Shown here: positions 11,872 to 25,618 of the stretch, one piece after another
How the letters are laid out: each line of letters begins with the position of its first letter
How positions within the stretch are numbered: position 1 is the stretch's first letter
DNA from: Sphagnum compactum
Lineage: Eukaryota > Bryophyta > Sphagnopsida > Sphagnales
Assembly (NCBI GenBank): GCA_965153455.1
Contig: OZ234498.1
Span: forward strand, 4,278,001 to 4,342,000
Length of the DNA: 64,000 nucleotides
Direction: 5' to 3'
Notes under the pieces: model-generated
Seen by the model: the letters and a program-made list of their open reading frames with translations, nothing else
The model's database searches: none
Told to the model about the DNA's origin: nothing
Position numbers and translations under genes: made by a program

Positions 11872-14800
11872 CTAGAACTTGTAGACTTGTTCCATTTTGT
11901 AGCCTATTTCTTTCAAGAGCCCAGCAAGCTGCACACAACCAGTGAAAAGGGTCTCAATACATCCACATCCCGACTCATGTTTACTCATCTGCCAGTCATC
12001 TGCTTTCTTTCCATCATTTTGTTTATCAAAGATCCTAGCACTGGGATTGTATTACAGATTGACAGTGATGTCGAATCACTAGTGAGAAACACATATCTAT
12101 CAAATAGCAGAAAATCTCCAAAAAACAACAATTCAAAGAGCATGACAATGAGTGCAGTCATAACCTTATGAGAGTCACTCACAAAGTGTCAGACCATCAC
12201 CTTCATCATGATTAGCAGTGATGAGTTGGGTGGTGCAACATACATGGCAACATCGAAAGAAATATTTTACTTGGTTGCCAAGAAAGAAATCACTGGTTTG
12301 GGATTTTAGAAGAAGCCAACTGGATTGAGTAAATAATAGAATATATTAGCACTTACAGGGGGTAAAGAACAGAGTACATGCTGATGATTATTACCTCTCC
12401 TTGAGAATCCTCATCTTCTTTGTCTCCACACACATGCTCTACTAATCCAGGTGGTCCAGATACCTGCAAAGATACAACCCATTTCCTGTAACGACTGTAA
12501 TGTGAAAGAGTCATACATGCCTTATGTGAATGATTTGCGTTCTCTGGTGTAATTCAGAGAAGATTTCACTGCAACCAGCTGTTGTGAAAGAAGAAAGAAA
12601 TTGTAGGTGTTATGGTCAATTTGGCTACCAAAATGAGAGTATCATGAGATGGATGTGGTAAGCCTTTCATGATCACATCCTTGTTGATGCGACCAAGCCC
12701 ACCTGTCCAGTCTGTTGCTGCAATGTCTACCATATAAAACACCTGAAGGATATGGACAACAGTAGGTTAGCATGTCTAGTGGCAAGACATGAAAGATTCA
12801 TGTAACAAACAAGCAAGTAGGCATAGTTAGAAATTCTGCACTCATCTGCTCCCAGGTACCTCTCAAATGTACAACTAGCATGAAGCAAGGAGCTTTGGTA
12901 CTTGGCACTTCAACAGCTCAGAACAATGAAATCCCGAAATACCTTGAAGTTAGGGTGGGCATGTGCCAAAGCATCAAGATTGTCTTTGAGAAGGATGTTC
13001 TCAGGTGACAAATTGGCATAAAGAAGTGAAAGCTGCCAGCCACCAATGGTAGGAATGTGGTTTAGCACACAGAAGGGAGGATAGTCAGCCCAAACTTGTT
13101 ACACTAACAATTCAGAACATCCCATCCTCCCTAAAACAGGAGTCTGAGAAGTAGAGTAAGTGGAAGTGATAAGAAATTCCAGGCAGTAAACCTGCGTATA
13201 GTCATTGGGATTGGAAAGAATGGCATCAATTATCTGCAGCATGGGTGTGATTCCTGTACCACCAGCAATCTGCAGCCAAAACTTTATATTTGAGATATGG
13301 CATCAACAGGTCAACTTCATACCTGCAACGTATCTTCTACTGAAACCAGGGACGCCAGAAAAAAAAAGCACTTATCAATGGTTGTTGCACAAGGATTGAG
13401 AGGATTCTAGTAAGCACAGTGTGAAAAGCTAGGAGAAGATATCAAGAGGTTTATCTCATGAAGAAAGGTTATTCAATTATCTGACCATGAGATTGGGCTT
13501 GGGCTTACCATACCCAAATGCCTCTTCATGTTTGCTTTGTATGGCAGCTTTGTAACAGGCCTACACATTGATCACAGACACAGTTAGCCTGTACATCTTC
13601 CTACAGTGGATTTCAACAGCCTCAAATACCATTTTTGAGGTACTCACAAACCAGATTGCTTGTCAACAATTTGTGACAACACATGCTTGATTTGTTAACA
13701 CACAAACCTCCATTTCTTTCTACATTATGGTTAAAAAAGAGATTACCCATTCACTTCAAGAGTGTCTCCTGGCTTCAGTTGTGCAATATGGCGGCTCATT
13801 TTACCTTCTGGATAGAACTGTAACAACAAAAAATACTTGTAAAATTATGCTGTTATCCATGAGTATGAAAAAGGAGATACAGATGATAGGTGGAGATACT
13901 ATGTCACACTTGTGGACAGACCCCCAGCCTCATTCTCCAAGTACCAGAATTTGGTATATTAATAGAACTACAAAACCTTGAAACCCTTCTGTAGGAACAG
14001 TTAATAGCAACAATCAACCATTGAAGATGCTCCAGCTCTTCACACATAAACTGCTAAACCTCAACTTACTAACTCCCCTCACCACAACACAGCAGGATTT
14101 TCAACCTACTAGAGATTATCATAGTGAGGGATGAACTAACCTTAACCATTAAATCACAATAGCCCTTTGCATTTGGATCTGAAATCGGTGTGTAGCTGGA
14201 CCAGAGGCATTCCAATTACAACTGGTCAGCTCACAGAATCCTACTCACAGAGCGAAAAAAACACAGCCACTTTCAGATTCAAAAACCAGTCTGAACTGCC
14301 TGACAACACTAACCTTTTTGCAATCACCTCAAATGCATGAACCTAGCACAGGCAAGAAAAACTTTAGACCTTGCTAATCTTTGATGGAAGAAAAAAAACA
14401 CAAAGATACTTACGGGCGAATGATACTATAGGATCTTCCATTGCCAGTGGTTGTAAGTACAGCCCTGTGCAAAAAATGAAAGACTTTTGTGAGCTGCTGC
14501 AAAATATTTTTTATGAATCATATTCAATCATAAAACTCCTTGCAAGCTTGAGAGGAAGGAAATTTGCTGATTTCCTCTCTTGGTTGTGGTACACTGTACA
14601 AATAACTCTCCTGCTGTTCATACCAGAGACATGGAGACTTACCAGGTAACCTTTGCAAGAAGGTGATCTCCTCATATTACCTTGTCAGTAAGCAGGAAGC
14701 CACAGGGAGACCTAGCTTTGCATTTGGATCAAATGTAAACCTGCTTGAAATCATGAACTGCCAATAGATCACATATTCCAAACCTCGGAATTGAATGTCC

Positions 14801-15893
14801 ATAAACAGCAAAGGTTAATGTACATGTCGGAAAATTGACACACAATTGCATACACTCTAAGCCCAGAAAAGAAAATTAGAACCCATAGTGAAGGAGTAAA
14901 CTCCAAGATCAAATATAGAAAGAAATCATGGATCAAGTAAGCAAAGAACCTGTAGATCCTTGTATTGTGTGTAAGTGGATGAGATTCTTGCAGGGTGAAA
15001 TTCACCCACTGCTTTGGATTCAAAGCTGCAAAAGCGCAAATTCCAAGATTTAGCAAAACTGAAGTTTCTTTCTGATTAGCAACATTGAGTTTCTTTCAAA
15101 AAAATGCAAGTCTTAGCTTTAAGAAATGATTAGTTCTGGAAACAAGCATGAGAAGTTAATTATCTTAATTGGCTCTATCTGAATTGAGTGAGGACAAAAG
15201 GAGGGCTAGAAAAGCACTAACCAAAATCCTTGCTTCTCTTTGTATGGATTGCTGGTTCTGACTGCAACAATTGTTGAAATCAAAAAACCAACTACAGATC
15301 AGTGTTTTCACAGAGCTAAAATTTGAAGAACCTTTCCTGACCAGAAAACTGAATCAAAAGCTCAAGCTTGACAACCATTTCATGCAAGTCTTTGCAGGAA
15401 ATTTTGCAGCAAGCCAAGAACTCATTAGAACCCTAGATTGTCAGCATCATCACTGCAGAAAACTCATGAATCTCAGTGTGAGCATCATTGCAGAAAACAT
15501 TTGAAATGAATCTCAGTTTGAGCATCACTGCAGAAAACAAACACAGGAATGCTGTTGAATTTGTCTTCAATTTGAGAAGAATTGGAGTCTTTTTTGCCTT
15601 TCCATGAGAGAATTCTGCAAATGCTCCTCCTTTGGCTCCCGAACACTGATCTCGTGCTACAACAGGAAGCTGGTGAAAAGCTATTAAAGCAAAAACAGAA
15701 AGAAGAGAAGAGAGCGAGCCTGAGTGTTGGGAAAGAAGAAAGATCCTACCGAGCGTGGTACGGCGACATAGAGTGCTGCAATTCCCACCAGTGCACAAAT
15801 TACAGCGAATTTCAGCTCCTTTTTGTTGATCGCTTCTTCTAGTGATGCCATCGATGAGGAGGAGGAGTCGTGCTGCTGCTGCTGATGCTCCAT
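11872..15893 (-). CDS. CBR: NADH-cytochrome b5 reductase, CBR2-like (13 exons)
   Basis: A flavoprotein that passes electrons from NADH to cytochrome b5, supporting desaturases and other lipid enzymes. Exons, 5' to 3' on the minus strand: 15750-15893, 15222-15261, 14950-15025, 14681-14740, 14414-14464, 14141-14195, 13747-13817, 13509-13560, 13192-13269, 12943-13032, 12629-12742, 12395-12463, 11872-11928. All junctions are GT-AG and in phase, giving 318 residues. Residues 28-45 form one membrane anchor. The FAD motif RPYTPIS is at 123-129, GGTGITP at 186-192, and the end is GYKMEQVYKF. The central sequence resembles Arabidopsis CBR2 (mitochondrial), including ALNPKQW and LPVASCLLTR. Location is uncertain: the N-terminus is short and Gln/Ser-rich rather than a clear mitochondrial presequence. 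The NADH-site motif reads SGPPGL at 279-284 instead of the usual CGPPGM. Confidence 0.93.
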
Positions 15894-16877
15894 AATCTAT
15901 GTCTCTAGGAGCGCGTCTCCTCAAGATTCTTCCGCGAGTGTTTGGCCAGTTTCTTCGGATCTGGAACCGTGCGTGCGTCATCACCTTCAGAAAGGATCTG
16001 AGAGATGCATTTGCGCAAAGTGCTTCGTCAAAACTTCGACAATCCACTCGCCGGATTTGTGCTCTCACACGTGTTTTGTTGTCATCGATTATTGCAGATG
16101 ACCCCGTCCGTCGTCACATGCCTCGACACGCTTCCTGATGCAGAATTTGAGGAAGATCTTGAACAAAGACAGATCTGCAATCGTCCAGAAATGCAAAGAT
16201 CTTCAACAACAACCATCTGCAATTGTCCAGAAATGCAGAATCTCAAGGTAAATCTTTGATCCAAATCCTCAATACTTTCCATAATCTCCAATGCTCTCTC
16301 TCTTTCCAAGTTGTTCAACACTAGAGAGAGAGAGATCACAATTCCGAACTTCAATATATGAGCATTCATAGTCATCTTCAAGGTGATCTTATTTGTTTCA
16401 TTTATTCTGTTGAGTTTTATCACATATAACACTACCATAAACTTTGAATATCAAAATTCTATCTTAAATTGTTGTCTTCATTATGCCATGTTTCTATCTT
16501 TCTTGTGAGCTTTGGCAATTCCAATTTGAGAGGAGTTTGAAGATTTTCTCCATATCCACCAAAGGTTAGGTAAGCTTTTCATACTTGTCACATAATTTAG
16601 TTGATTTTGTTATTATGATGCCAAGGAGAAGTGAGAGAAAGAAACTAGTTCAAGAGTTGGAAGCACTATTGATTGGAAACTTGTTTACCCATGTGCTTTG
16701 AAGATAGTAGTAACAACAGTGATGGAGGCAAAGGATCAAAAGTCCAAATTCACTCGAGAGTGTTATTTGTGAAAATGATTCAACTCATGATGAGTTAAGT
16801 TGTCTTCTTGTCTCGTACATGGCCATTAATGCACAAAAGTACTTGAGGGAGAGAAATAGGGTCCTTAGAAACAAAAG

Positions 16878-17318
16878 CTTTGTTCATAACATCATTCTAA
16901 AGTTGTAAGATGAGTGTTTCAAGTAGAAGATAAGGATATCTATTCAATGAACTTTGTTCATAACATCATTCCAAAGTTGTAAGATGACCGTTCAAGTAGA
17001 AGATAAGGATATCTATTCAATGAACTTTGTTCATAACATCATTCCAAAGTTGTAAGATGACCGTTCAAGTAGAAGATAAGGATATCTATTCAATGAACTT
17101 TGTTCATAACATCATTCCAAAGTTGTAAGATGACCGTTTCAAGTAGAAGATAAAGATATCTATTCAATGAACTTTGTTCATAACATCATTCCAAAGTTGT
17201 AAGATGACCGTTTCAAGTAGAAGATAAGGATATCTATTCAATGAACTTTGTTCATAACATCAATCCAAAGTTGTAAGATGAGTGTTTCAAATAGAAGATA
17301 AGCATATCTATTCAATGC
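16878..17318. repeat. Minisatellite, six copies of a 73-74 bp unit
   Basis: Unit starts (CTTTGTTCATAACATCA) are at 16878, 16952, 17025, 17098, 17172 and 17246, so the period is 74, 73, 73, 74, 74. The inner copies are nearly identical. The first and last copies share a GATGAGTGTTTCAA variant where the inner ones read GATGACCG(T)TTCAAG. That pattern suggests expansion from an older core. Confidence 0.92.
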
Positions 17319-19683
17319 TTTGAACAAATTCTAAAATGAATACAAACCCATTACATTTTTCACAACATTTATACATTGGAACAAGCCATAATACATTTAT
17401 AATTAATAGATAAAAAACTATGTGTATATATATAAACAAGGATAGAAATCCATCCACATAAGATACAAGGCATGTTGAAGCAAATGTAAACGCATGAAAG
17501 GAAAACCAAGATAATCAAAACATTAGTAATGAAGTGGAAGAGAAAATGCTAAAAGGGCATCCTCTACCACAAATCAACTAGTGATGGAAGTGCATTAATT
17601 AGTATGTGTGGAAGAGATGAAAAATTATGACTAAGCGTGGCAACCCATTGAAGAATTGTTACTTACAATAAGATATGAGCATCCAAGGTACCAAGGACGT
17701 TTGCTGATGGCAAGCTATATTGGCATGTACACAAAAAGTCAAAAAGGAATCAAAACGAGGATTGAGACAACCGTAAGTCTCTATAATAAGAGAAATGAAA
17801 TTTCTAAAAACATTGACATTACTTTGATTATTATTTGTAAAAAAATTGTGATTGATGGGAAGTGTTACACATAATGTTTCACAATATTTCATTGAACATT
17901 TGTAACAACATATTTAAAATAATTCAATTAAGATAGTTCATGTGAAAGTTTGTGAAAATTGTCACTAACATTATCCCAAATATCAATCGTGGATGAAATT
18001 CATCCATCATTATGCAATTTTTGTCAATAATGTATTATTAGAAAGATGTTTAAGAAGGTTATTTGGATAGTGAGTTGTATAGAAATTGTTTTGAGCTAGT
18101 TCCCCAAACATGTATCATAAATAAGAATAGGTTCCCTCGTTACTTTCATTATTTAGTTTGTTCAATAATAGTTTGAAATGCAATTTTGCACAATAGCCTT
18201 ATGTCCTTCATTTCATGTTTCATACATTGTTAGATTAAAGTTTTGTTTGATTTTTTTTTATAAATCATGTTAAAAAAACTCTTATGGTTATAGAAATCTC
18301 ATGAAAGAATTGTAATCCTCATGGATGACTGAAAGGATACCAAAACATGGGTACCATCAATGATGCTTGCAATCTACTAAATGTTAGTCAATTCTTGTCA
18401 TTCAATGATGGATCTCAAGTGTTGTCTTATAAGTGGGTGAACAAAAATCATGTAAAGGTTATGCTTATTTGCCAAAGTGTCATGCACACCAAATGGTGAA
18501 AACATTGACATTGAAAGAATTTAATAGTTAATTCAAGTTGGACTCCATGAAATAATTAATACAAAATAATATTCATCACCTTTCAAATGGCAAAAAAAAT
18601 TGCACAAAAAATGTAAGCACATAATGAAAAGAGTTGGATAATACTTTTGGATGAAAAAAATGACATGCTATAAAACTAAATATATTGTTTATCCAAAAAA
18701 ATTAATGAACCAAACATCTCTTTTAGTAACATTCATATGTATTTTTTTTGTAAGTTCTTTCCACCACAATATATGAACCTTCATGTTCTTTTTCCAACAA
18801 GGTGAAAGCACAATCAATTAAACACAAACAATAGTTATTTTTCTTGTAATCATAGTCTGACACAAATATAAAAAAGTAAAGTCAAAGCATCTTTAATCAC
18901 TATCAAATCATCATTTTCAATATTGAGTTTATAGTATGTTGTATATACAAAAATTGAAAAACTTTAATATAATAAAAAAGATATTAAATATTTTTCAAAT
19001 TAATTAGAATTGTATTAAAAATAATTTTACATTCGAAGTTTCATATATTATTATTTTTGCATCAGAAGTTGAGAGTGCATAAATGTACTAACTAGTCTTT
19101 TCAAAATTGTTGGATTAATAAGAACACAAGGCATTGCTACCTTATGAATATAAGCAAATGTGAAAACATTTTTAAAATGAGCCAAATTCCAACAATCAAA
19201 ACAACGTTCTAATTATCATAATGTAAAGCAAAATTTCACAAACACAATGCACACAACAAATTGTTTAAAAAAATAGCAAAAGAAATTGATAAGTATGAAG
19301 TTCATAAGATGAAAAGACAGTGACCACATCCTCCTTCCAAAAGAAGCAAAAAATAGAAAAGAAAAATATCAAGAACAAAAAGGAAAAAAATGAAAATAGA
19401 AAAAGTAAAGAAGAAAGAAAAAAATGAAATGGTGGAGCATTGCTATGGTGGAGGAATAAGTTACAAGAAAACAATTCAACTCACCATCCAAAGTGTGTGC
19501 CATTATACATTTTTTGTTAACAACTCTTCAAACCAAGTTGTTTTTTGGCTAACATATGTCTACGTAAGGATTTAATGTACATAATTTCTTTGAACTCCAA
19601 AAGCAAAGGAAATGAAAAATTACAAAGCATGTCCAAATCATGACATGTTTTTGCAAGAAAACAACATCCCCACTTCCAAACCC

Positions 19684-20020
19684 CTATATCTTCCTTAATT
19701 CTTGTTTGTTTTGAACAATCTAAACAACCATGGCTCCACCAACCAAGAGAAGCTCTGCATAACCTGTTCCACCTCTAGAGGCAAAGGTGCAACAAAGAAG
19801 ATAAGCTTTGTTCAAATCACAAAGCGTTTGGACATGTGAAACATTGACGCCTACTTTTGTATCTCGTATTTTCCTCATTTCTTGTTTATTTTGAGCAAAG
19901 CTAAATGACTATGGGTGCACCAAGAAAAGCTCTACATAATCATTTTGAACTTCAAAGGCAAAGGCAACAATGTCCAAAGATCTTAAAGTTTTTGATACAC
20001 TTAGGTGTTTGGACACCAAC
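19684..20020. repeat. Direct duplication of about 175 bp, diverged
   Basis: Blocks starting near 19684 and 19860 share the order CTTGTTTGTTTTGA / CTTGTTTATTTTGA, then an ACTATGGGTGCACCAA-type segment, AGAAAAGCTCT, GGCAAAGG, and GTTTGGACA. Small indels separate the copies. No coding potential is seen. Confidence 0.5.
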
Positions 20021-21375
20021 CAACCAACTTTACACAACCAGGGGGAAAAAAAGACACAGACCACGGGATTTTTATGTAAGGAGGTCATGTGGAAGGCAAA
20101 GGGTTTTCAAGCCATATATTTTGCCCACCTGTCCACTGTTATAAACAATTTAAATAGACAAACTTGAAGAACAATTCAAAGAGTCCTCTTCTGGACCACT
20201 TTGGGATTTCTTAAGTTTTGATGAGTTAACAAAAAAACTCTGTACAATGGGCCTTCATGACCCAAAATTGCCCAATACTGTTGAAACCTCTGAATCTCCT
20301 GGTGCCTTGCTCTATATGTTTGGCTACATTGACGGTAGATTCTTACACCAGATATCCAAAAATTAGCAGGAAGAGAGTTTTGGAGAGACCTGGCAGGGGA
20401 GGACAACAAGGTGAAGAACCAGAAATTGGTACTGTTTCTCCCAGCTTGAGTCCATTGAACCATCTTCTACAAAAATTGAGAGTTAGAATCTGCAAAAAGC
20501 ACCTTCATGCTACATATTACATCATATTATTAAAAGGCAAGCAACTCAACTTTGGACAGAGAAGCTCTAGATCACATAATTATTGAACGTTCAGCATTAG
20601 GAAGTCCAGAGCTGCTCCTCACCACTGTGCACCAGATGTCTGATTCAAGTGTAGCACTGTTATGAAATGAGAGATTTTGTTGTGAACTAGAGGACTCCAT
20701 ACAGAACTCCCTAAACTCCATACAGGAAGGAGTTATGGAAGGAAGGGAGACACCACAATTGCAATCAAACAGAAAAGCAGAACTTTTTCTTTTCCACAAC
20801 CTTTTAGGCCTCTCTTGGTATAACAAAAATCCCTTAATCACGGTTGCAAGGTTGCCAGATATTACAATGGGGGCTAGAGGACACAAAGTCACTTGCCTTT
20901 TAGCAGCATGTTGTACCACCAGATAGTACAACATCAACTATATAGCTGATCTGTATAGCCACGCCATGCATGGTCAGCGAATCTAGTATAGGCACCTCCA
21001 CATGGATACACAAGTGATAGTGACAAAGACTTTGGCAGTCTCACACAATACGCAACAAACAACCAGTGACCTTAACACTTCACAATCAAATAAACACATG
21101 ATTACAACAAAGTATACCACAGAAACCCTACAAGTCACCCACAAATCTAGAAAAGAATCTATTGAGATCCTCATATGTGAAACCTGACTGGCTGAGAACC
21201 TCTAATTTGGTCTGTTGCATTGAAGATTAGTCCCGCTCGCTATTGGAGCTGATTGCAAGATCATGGCATTTCCTTGATAATAGAAACAGGTAAGTGACCC
21301 CAAGAGGATGCACCAATTCATTACTACTTTTTATGAATGTGTCTAGCAATATCTATAAGAGTGACTTTCAGCTTT

Positions 21376-24300
21376 TCAGCTGGCAGCAGATGGGGAGGTT
21401 AACAACTCAAGTGCTTTCTGCAGATAGGAAATAGCTGTAGGAATGTCATCAAATGCCAGTGCACTCACAGCAAACCTTGAAATCTTGTGGGCTTCTGCTA
21501 TTTGGGCAGGAGTAGGCTCATAGTTACTGTCATATGTTCCATTCGCATTGTATCCACCTGATAACTCAGGTGCACCTGGGGCACTTGTGGTCCGAGTATG
21601 GCTGGGCCTCACTCCAGCAAATCCAGAGTTATCTTGTGGTTCATGGGTGGTGGATGGATATTGTGGAGTTGCTGAATGATACCCTGATGCTCCTGGAGGG
21701 AAAAAAGAGGGATATGAGGGTTGGGGGGGTTCATTGAACGGGGAATTTGACCAATTTTGCTGAGGATTGTAACTAGGTTGACTCACTTGTGGTGGTCCTC
21801 CAGCTGCATCATGATATGATGGGTATGAAGCAAAACTTGGGGGTGCAGAAGTTGGGCCTGATTGGTCTGATGCATAAGTGTAATTCCCAGCAGTAGAATA
21901 AGGTGGGGCCTGAGAATATAAGTTTGACTGATCTGATGGTGAGGAATTTGAGGGAAATACTGAGCTTCCTGGAGGTGCATAAGAATCACGTCCATGGGTT
22001 GGGTAGGCTGGTGGGGATGGAACAGGGGGTAAATTGATCTCATCATAGGAGGCACTGCTGCTTTGGTGAGACAGATGTTCTAAGGATGGGGATGTAGCGG
22101 ATGGCCCCAAGGGTTGTGAAGGTTGTTCCACAGATACAGAACCTTGGGGTTTCCAGTTTCCATCCAGATGTGAACTAGGAATGTCTGGTGCCACATTTGT
22201 GCTGACTGTCTTCGAATCCTGCCCAAGAAATGAAATCCAGTGAGTTCCTCTACAACAGCCCATATCATGGAAAAGAAAGCTCTCCTTCATAATGAAGAAC
22301 AGAAAGGAACTCTTCCACTCCAGCTGAAAGAAACCCAACATTGCTCAAACAAACAATTGGCAATTCAGCAAATGCTAGATAAGGGAACGTCCCATAGGAA
22401 AAGAACAACATAACAATGCAAATGTAGATATTTGCCTTCACACCAACCTCAGGATTCCATGTCATGCTTTCATCAGTGTCATCAGGGGGACCAGGCACTG
22501 GCTTACGGCCCTCACTTAATGCTTTACGAATGTCAACAGCTTTCCAGCTTGCATACTTCTGTTTCTCCAAAATCTGTCCCCCAGTCACAAATCAAAATCA
22601 CAATCAGTTCAGAAACTGCATTCCATTGTCCATGTGCACAGTAATGTCAAGTCTCAGATATTGATTGTCAGAACATGTGATGCTAATACCAGGCTACACA
22701 TACTGAAGCTGAGAAACTGAACCACAGCATGGCCTTATATGTGGTTTATGTTGAAGCACAAATATTGGCAATAAGATTTGCAACTCTCCCAGCTGAAGGA
22801 TCCAAAAACAGGCACACAAACTGCATAGGCCATGCAAAACTTCTGACCCATGCAAGACAGATATCAGACCACTTACATCTGGCTGCAATTCACCAAACTG
22901 GAGCAAAACCTCAAAAAAAATACTGGCCGCATAGAAAGTTTTTGCTGTGTTCCTGACAAGCAAACAGAAACATCTGAGGGAAGATTAAATGAACAAGGTA
23001 TGGGTCCTATTTCAAGCAAGCTCTAGCAACTAGTGCACCTGGCTAAGAACCTTCCAAAAAGATTACCAAGCGCGGTGAAGTAGATCCATTGTGCCCCTAG
23101 CATGAAACAGAATGTCACCACTGATTCTCCCAGCAAGTAGTTTCCACCAAAAATGAACTTTGGGAAGAATTGCAAACTCCTTGGAAAAGACAAATTGCAG
23201 TATAAATAGGAGATATAAGTCTATACACATCTGCACGGCCAGCTCGATCCTGTTTGTCAGCTTTTGCAAATACACTCAGTGCAAAGCCCTCCATGTGCAT
23301 GTTGTCATCTGGACTCAGCTTCACCACCTTTTTATCCTGCCACATCCATGACACCAATGATGAGAAACAGCACCAACCACTACCTCTACATAGCAAATTA
23401 AAAACCTAGTTGTTTACTGCATGGTTATGGTATATTCTAGGTCCATAACAATCATCAGGATTCATATTTTGTCACAAGGAGGCTTCCAAGTCAGCAAAAC
23501 TCTTGAGCCTAACATTTCCACAAATGGCTACTCTTGAGCATAAAAAAGGTGTCTCTACATGGCTGATGAATTAATTAGTATACAAACATGCTGCAAAAAA
23601 ACATAACTTTCAGACTGGTTGTATTTGCTCACAAGGACTATGCCCTACAGCATTATCCACCGTTAAGGACAACTGTTCAAAGACTGCCAACAGAGTCCAG
23701 TATAAGAAAAATGTCACCAACACTGTGTCAAATAAAGGACTGCAACTGCATATTGGTGGACTGGTTGCAGCATGACACCCAATGAGAATTGGAGCCCCAA
23801 GTTCAAATGGTTTGCTTTGTTGTCCATAAAGGGGAAGAAGAATGAATCAAAGTCCAAAAACCACAGATCACTGAGCATCGCATATGTAAGAGACTGAACC
23901 TCAAGCAGAAAACTTCACAACAACACCTTGAAGCTTACCATTCTCTCAGTTGCAACAAAACCAAAACCTGACAATCAAACAGCTTGATTGTCAAACCAAG
24001 GATTGAAGTGACAGAAGAAGTATAAGCATATGTAAAGAGATTGAGGAGAAAAACTCACTTCACAACAACACCATTTCTCTCAGTTCCAGCAAAAGGAAAA
24101 CCCTTCACCAGCTTGATCATCAAACCAAGGGTACTGAGACACCATAGGTGAGGATTGAAGTCACCAACAGAAGAAGCATAAACAAACAATGTTCAGAGAA
24201 AGAAACAATGGAGATTTGACCTGGCAACAGACAGACCCCTGGACCATCACAAAGCTTGCATAAAAACATAGACTGTCAGATTGAGAAGCCATTCTACTCC

Positions 24301-24900
24301 AGCAATTGGAGCAACAACAATGAGCACCATGCAAAGCCTAATCACACTGAGGCACACAGCAGCACGAGTTGAGAGATGCACCTTTTCAAGCTGATTCATG
24401 AGAGAAGTAAGCAAGGCGTTCGTCTCTTTCGTCCGCTCCTTGACGGGAATCTTCAAGCCCTTCTCCATTGCATACAAGCGACCTGCCCCGCAGTTGCCAC
24501 AAACAAACAACAAGAAGGTGTGATGCACGACCTCGTCCCGTAATTCTCGACACCGCCATATCTCCATATAACACACAAGCAAAATCGTGACGAGAGATTG
24601 CTAAACAGAATGCAAAATCCTTGATCTAATCAGCCCCCGCACGCCCGTAATAGGATACAGAAAAATCCAATTCGAAGTTGTAGGACTAGCGCGCGAGAGA
24701 TACACAGAGACAAACACAGAGAGAGACACAGAGACAAAAGAGAGAGAGAGACACAGAGACAAAGACAGAGACAAAGAGAGAAGACAGAGAGGAGCAACAG
24801 ACTTACAGTAGTATGCCACAAGATGGTCGTGCTTTTGCAGCTCGTCGGCTCTTTGCAAATACGGCAGAAGAATCCTGGCGGGCTCGCCATTTCCGGTCAT
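21376..24900 (-). CDS. LIP5: LIP5/VTA1 homologue, ESCRT-III disassembly cofactor (six exons)
   Basis: LIP5 binds and stimulates the AAA ATPase SKD1/VPS4, which recycles ESCRT-III during multivesicular body formation. Exons, 5' to 3': 24807-24900, 24382-24482, 23227-23336, 22877-22952, 22448-22573, 21376-22218. All are in phase, giving 449 residues (the Arabidopsis protein has about 420). Residues 1 to about 155 form the Vta1 N-terminal helical domain: LLPYLQRADELQKH, RLYAMEKGLKIP, EGFALSVFAKADKQDRAGRA, NTAKTFYAASIFFEV, DIRKALSEGRKP. Residues about 170-400 are a Pro/Ser/Tyr-rich linker. The last 40 or so residues (about 407-449) are the VSL domain that binds SKD1, with RFAVSALAFDD and YLQKALELL. 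An upstream in-frame ATG at 24936 exists, but the start at 24900 fits the family. The exon 3 donor (GTATAG) was chosen by phase. Confidence 0.93.
24690..24792. repeat. GAGACA/AGAGAG low-complexity run in LIP5 intron 1
   Basis: About 100 bases of imperfect GAGACACAGAGACAAA-type purine-rich repeats on the plus strand. On the LIP5 coding strand this is a pyrimidine tract of TCTGTGTC/CTCTCT. It lies inside the first LIP5 intron, just downstream of the donor. Confidence 0.75.
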
Positions 24901-25618
24901 CGTTCCGATGAATTGCAACAAAGATAAATGAATCACTCCTATTCTATTAGGATTGTTTAATCCCGAGACCCTCTTCCGGGCTCAACAATCACTGCACACA
25001 AATCCCGTTTCTTCTCAATCCTTCTGGTCAACCCGCGCGACCTCAGAGCACAAACTTCCCGCACACCACACCTCTACACACCCTCTCTCTGGCAACAACA
25101 ACAATAATTTGAGTCCGTCCTTCTGTCTCTCTTTTGTGCCTCTCGATCTCTCTCTCTGGCGCGCGCTCTGTGTGTCTCTCTATCGCTCTGTGTCTTCGAC
25201 AGTTTTGTTCTAAGATTGCAACCCTAAAGCACCGCGTGAGAACACGATTGCAGCGCTCCTTGCGTGGTCGAGACGTTCGGACATCGGATGAACGGATGAA
25301 CAGTAGTGCCATGTTCGCGGAGCGAAGAAGAAGAGAAGAAGGAGGGTTTGGTGCGAGGAAGAAGGGTTTTTAGGGTTTGGTGCTCGCCTACTGCAATTGG
25401 CTTTGCGCTTCTTGGACATCGACAAATGAACTTCTGGAAGAAGCGCGAAAATGTGGGGTTAGCTTGAAGAGAATAACGTCAGCGATGGCAAGAAGATCTA
25501 CTTAGGGTTGTAATCACAGAACAACTTTTCTTCTCTCCGGAATTGGAAAGGTGTTTTGGTGGTGGTGGAAGAAGGAAGGAAGGAAGTGCAAAGAAGAGGA
25601 GCGGCTGCTGCTGCAAGG
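24901..25618. promoter_or_regulatory. Shared upstream region of the divergent LIP5 and CBP80 genes
   Basis: The two start codons point away from each other across about 720 bases. The interval contains a CT-rich stretch near 25085-25200 (CTCTCTCTGGCGCGCGCTCT and similar), of a kind often found near plant transcription starts. Both core promoters should lie here. No TATA box is convincing. Confidence 0.55.

Larger units (their letters stand above)
15894..21375. other. AT-rich intergenic block with repeats
   Basis: Upstream of the b5 reductase (probably its promoter within the first few hundred bases), the sequence becomes strongly AT-rich from about 16.4 kb to 20 kb, without recognisable genes. 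It contains a minisatellite and a roughly 175 bp duplication, both listed separately. Frames at 20176-20937 on both strands are not recognised. About 200 bases at the right end probably belong to the LIP5 3' untranslated region. Confidence 0.5.

Noticed and set aside
15433-16068. 211-codon minus-strand frame overlapping the b5 reductase first exon
   Set aside because: The spliced reductase model uses another frame with a membrane anchor and keeps phase through 13 exons. This frame shows no family features.
16878-17318. CRISPR-like array
   Set aside because: The units are contiguous 73-74 bp copies without unique spacers, in plant nuclear DNA; this is a minisatellite.
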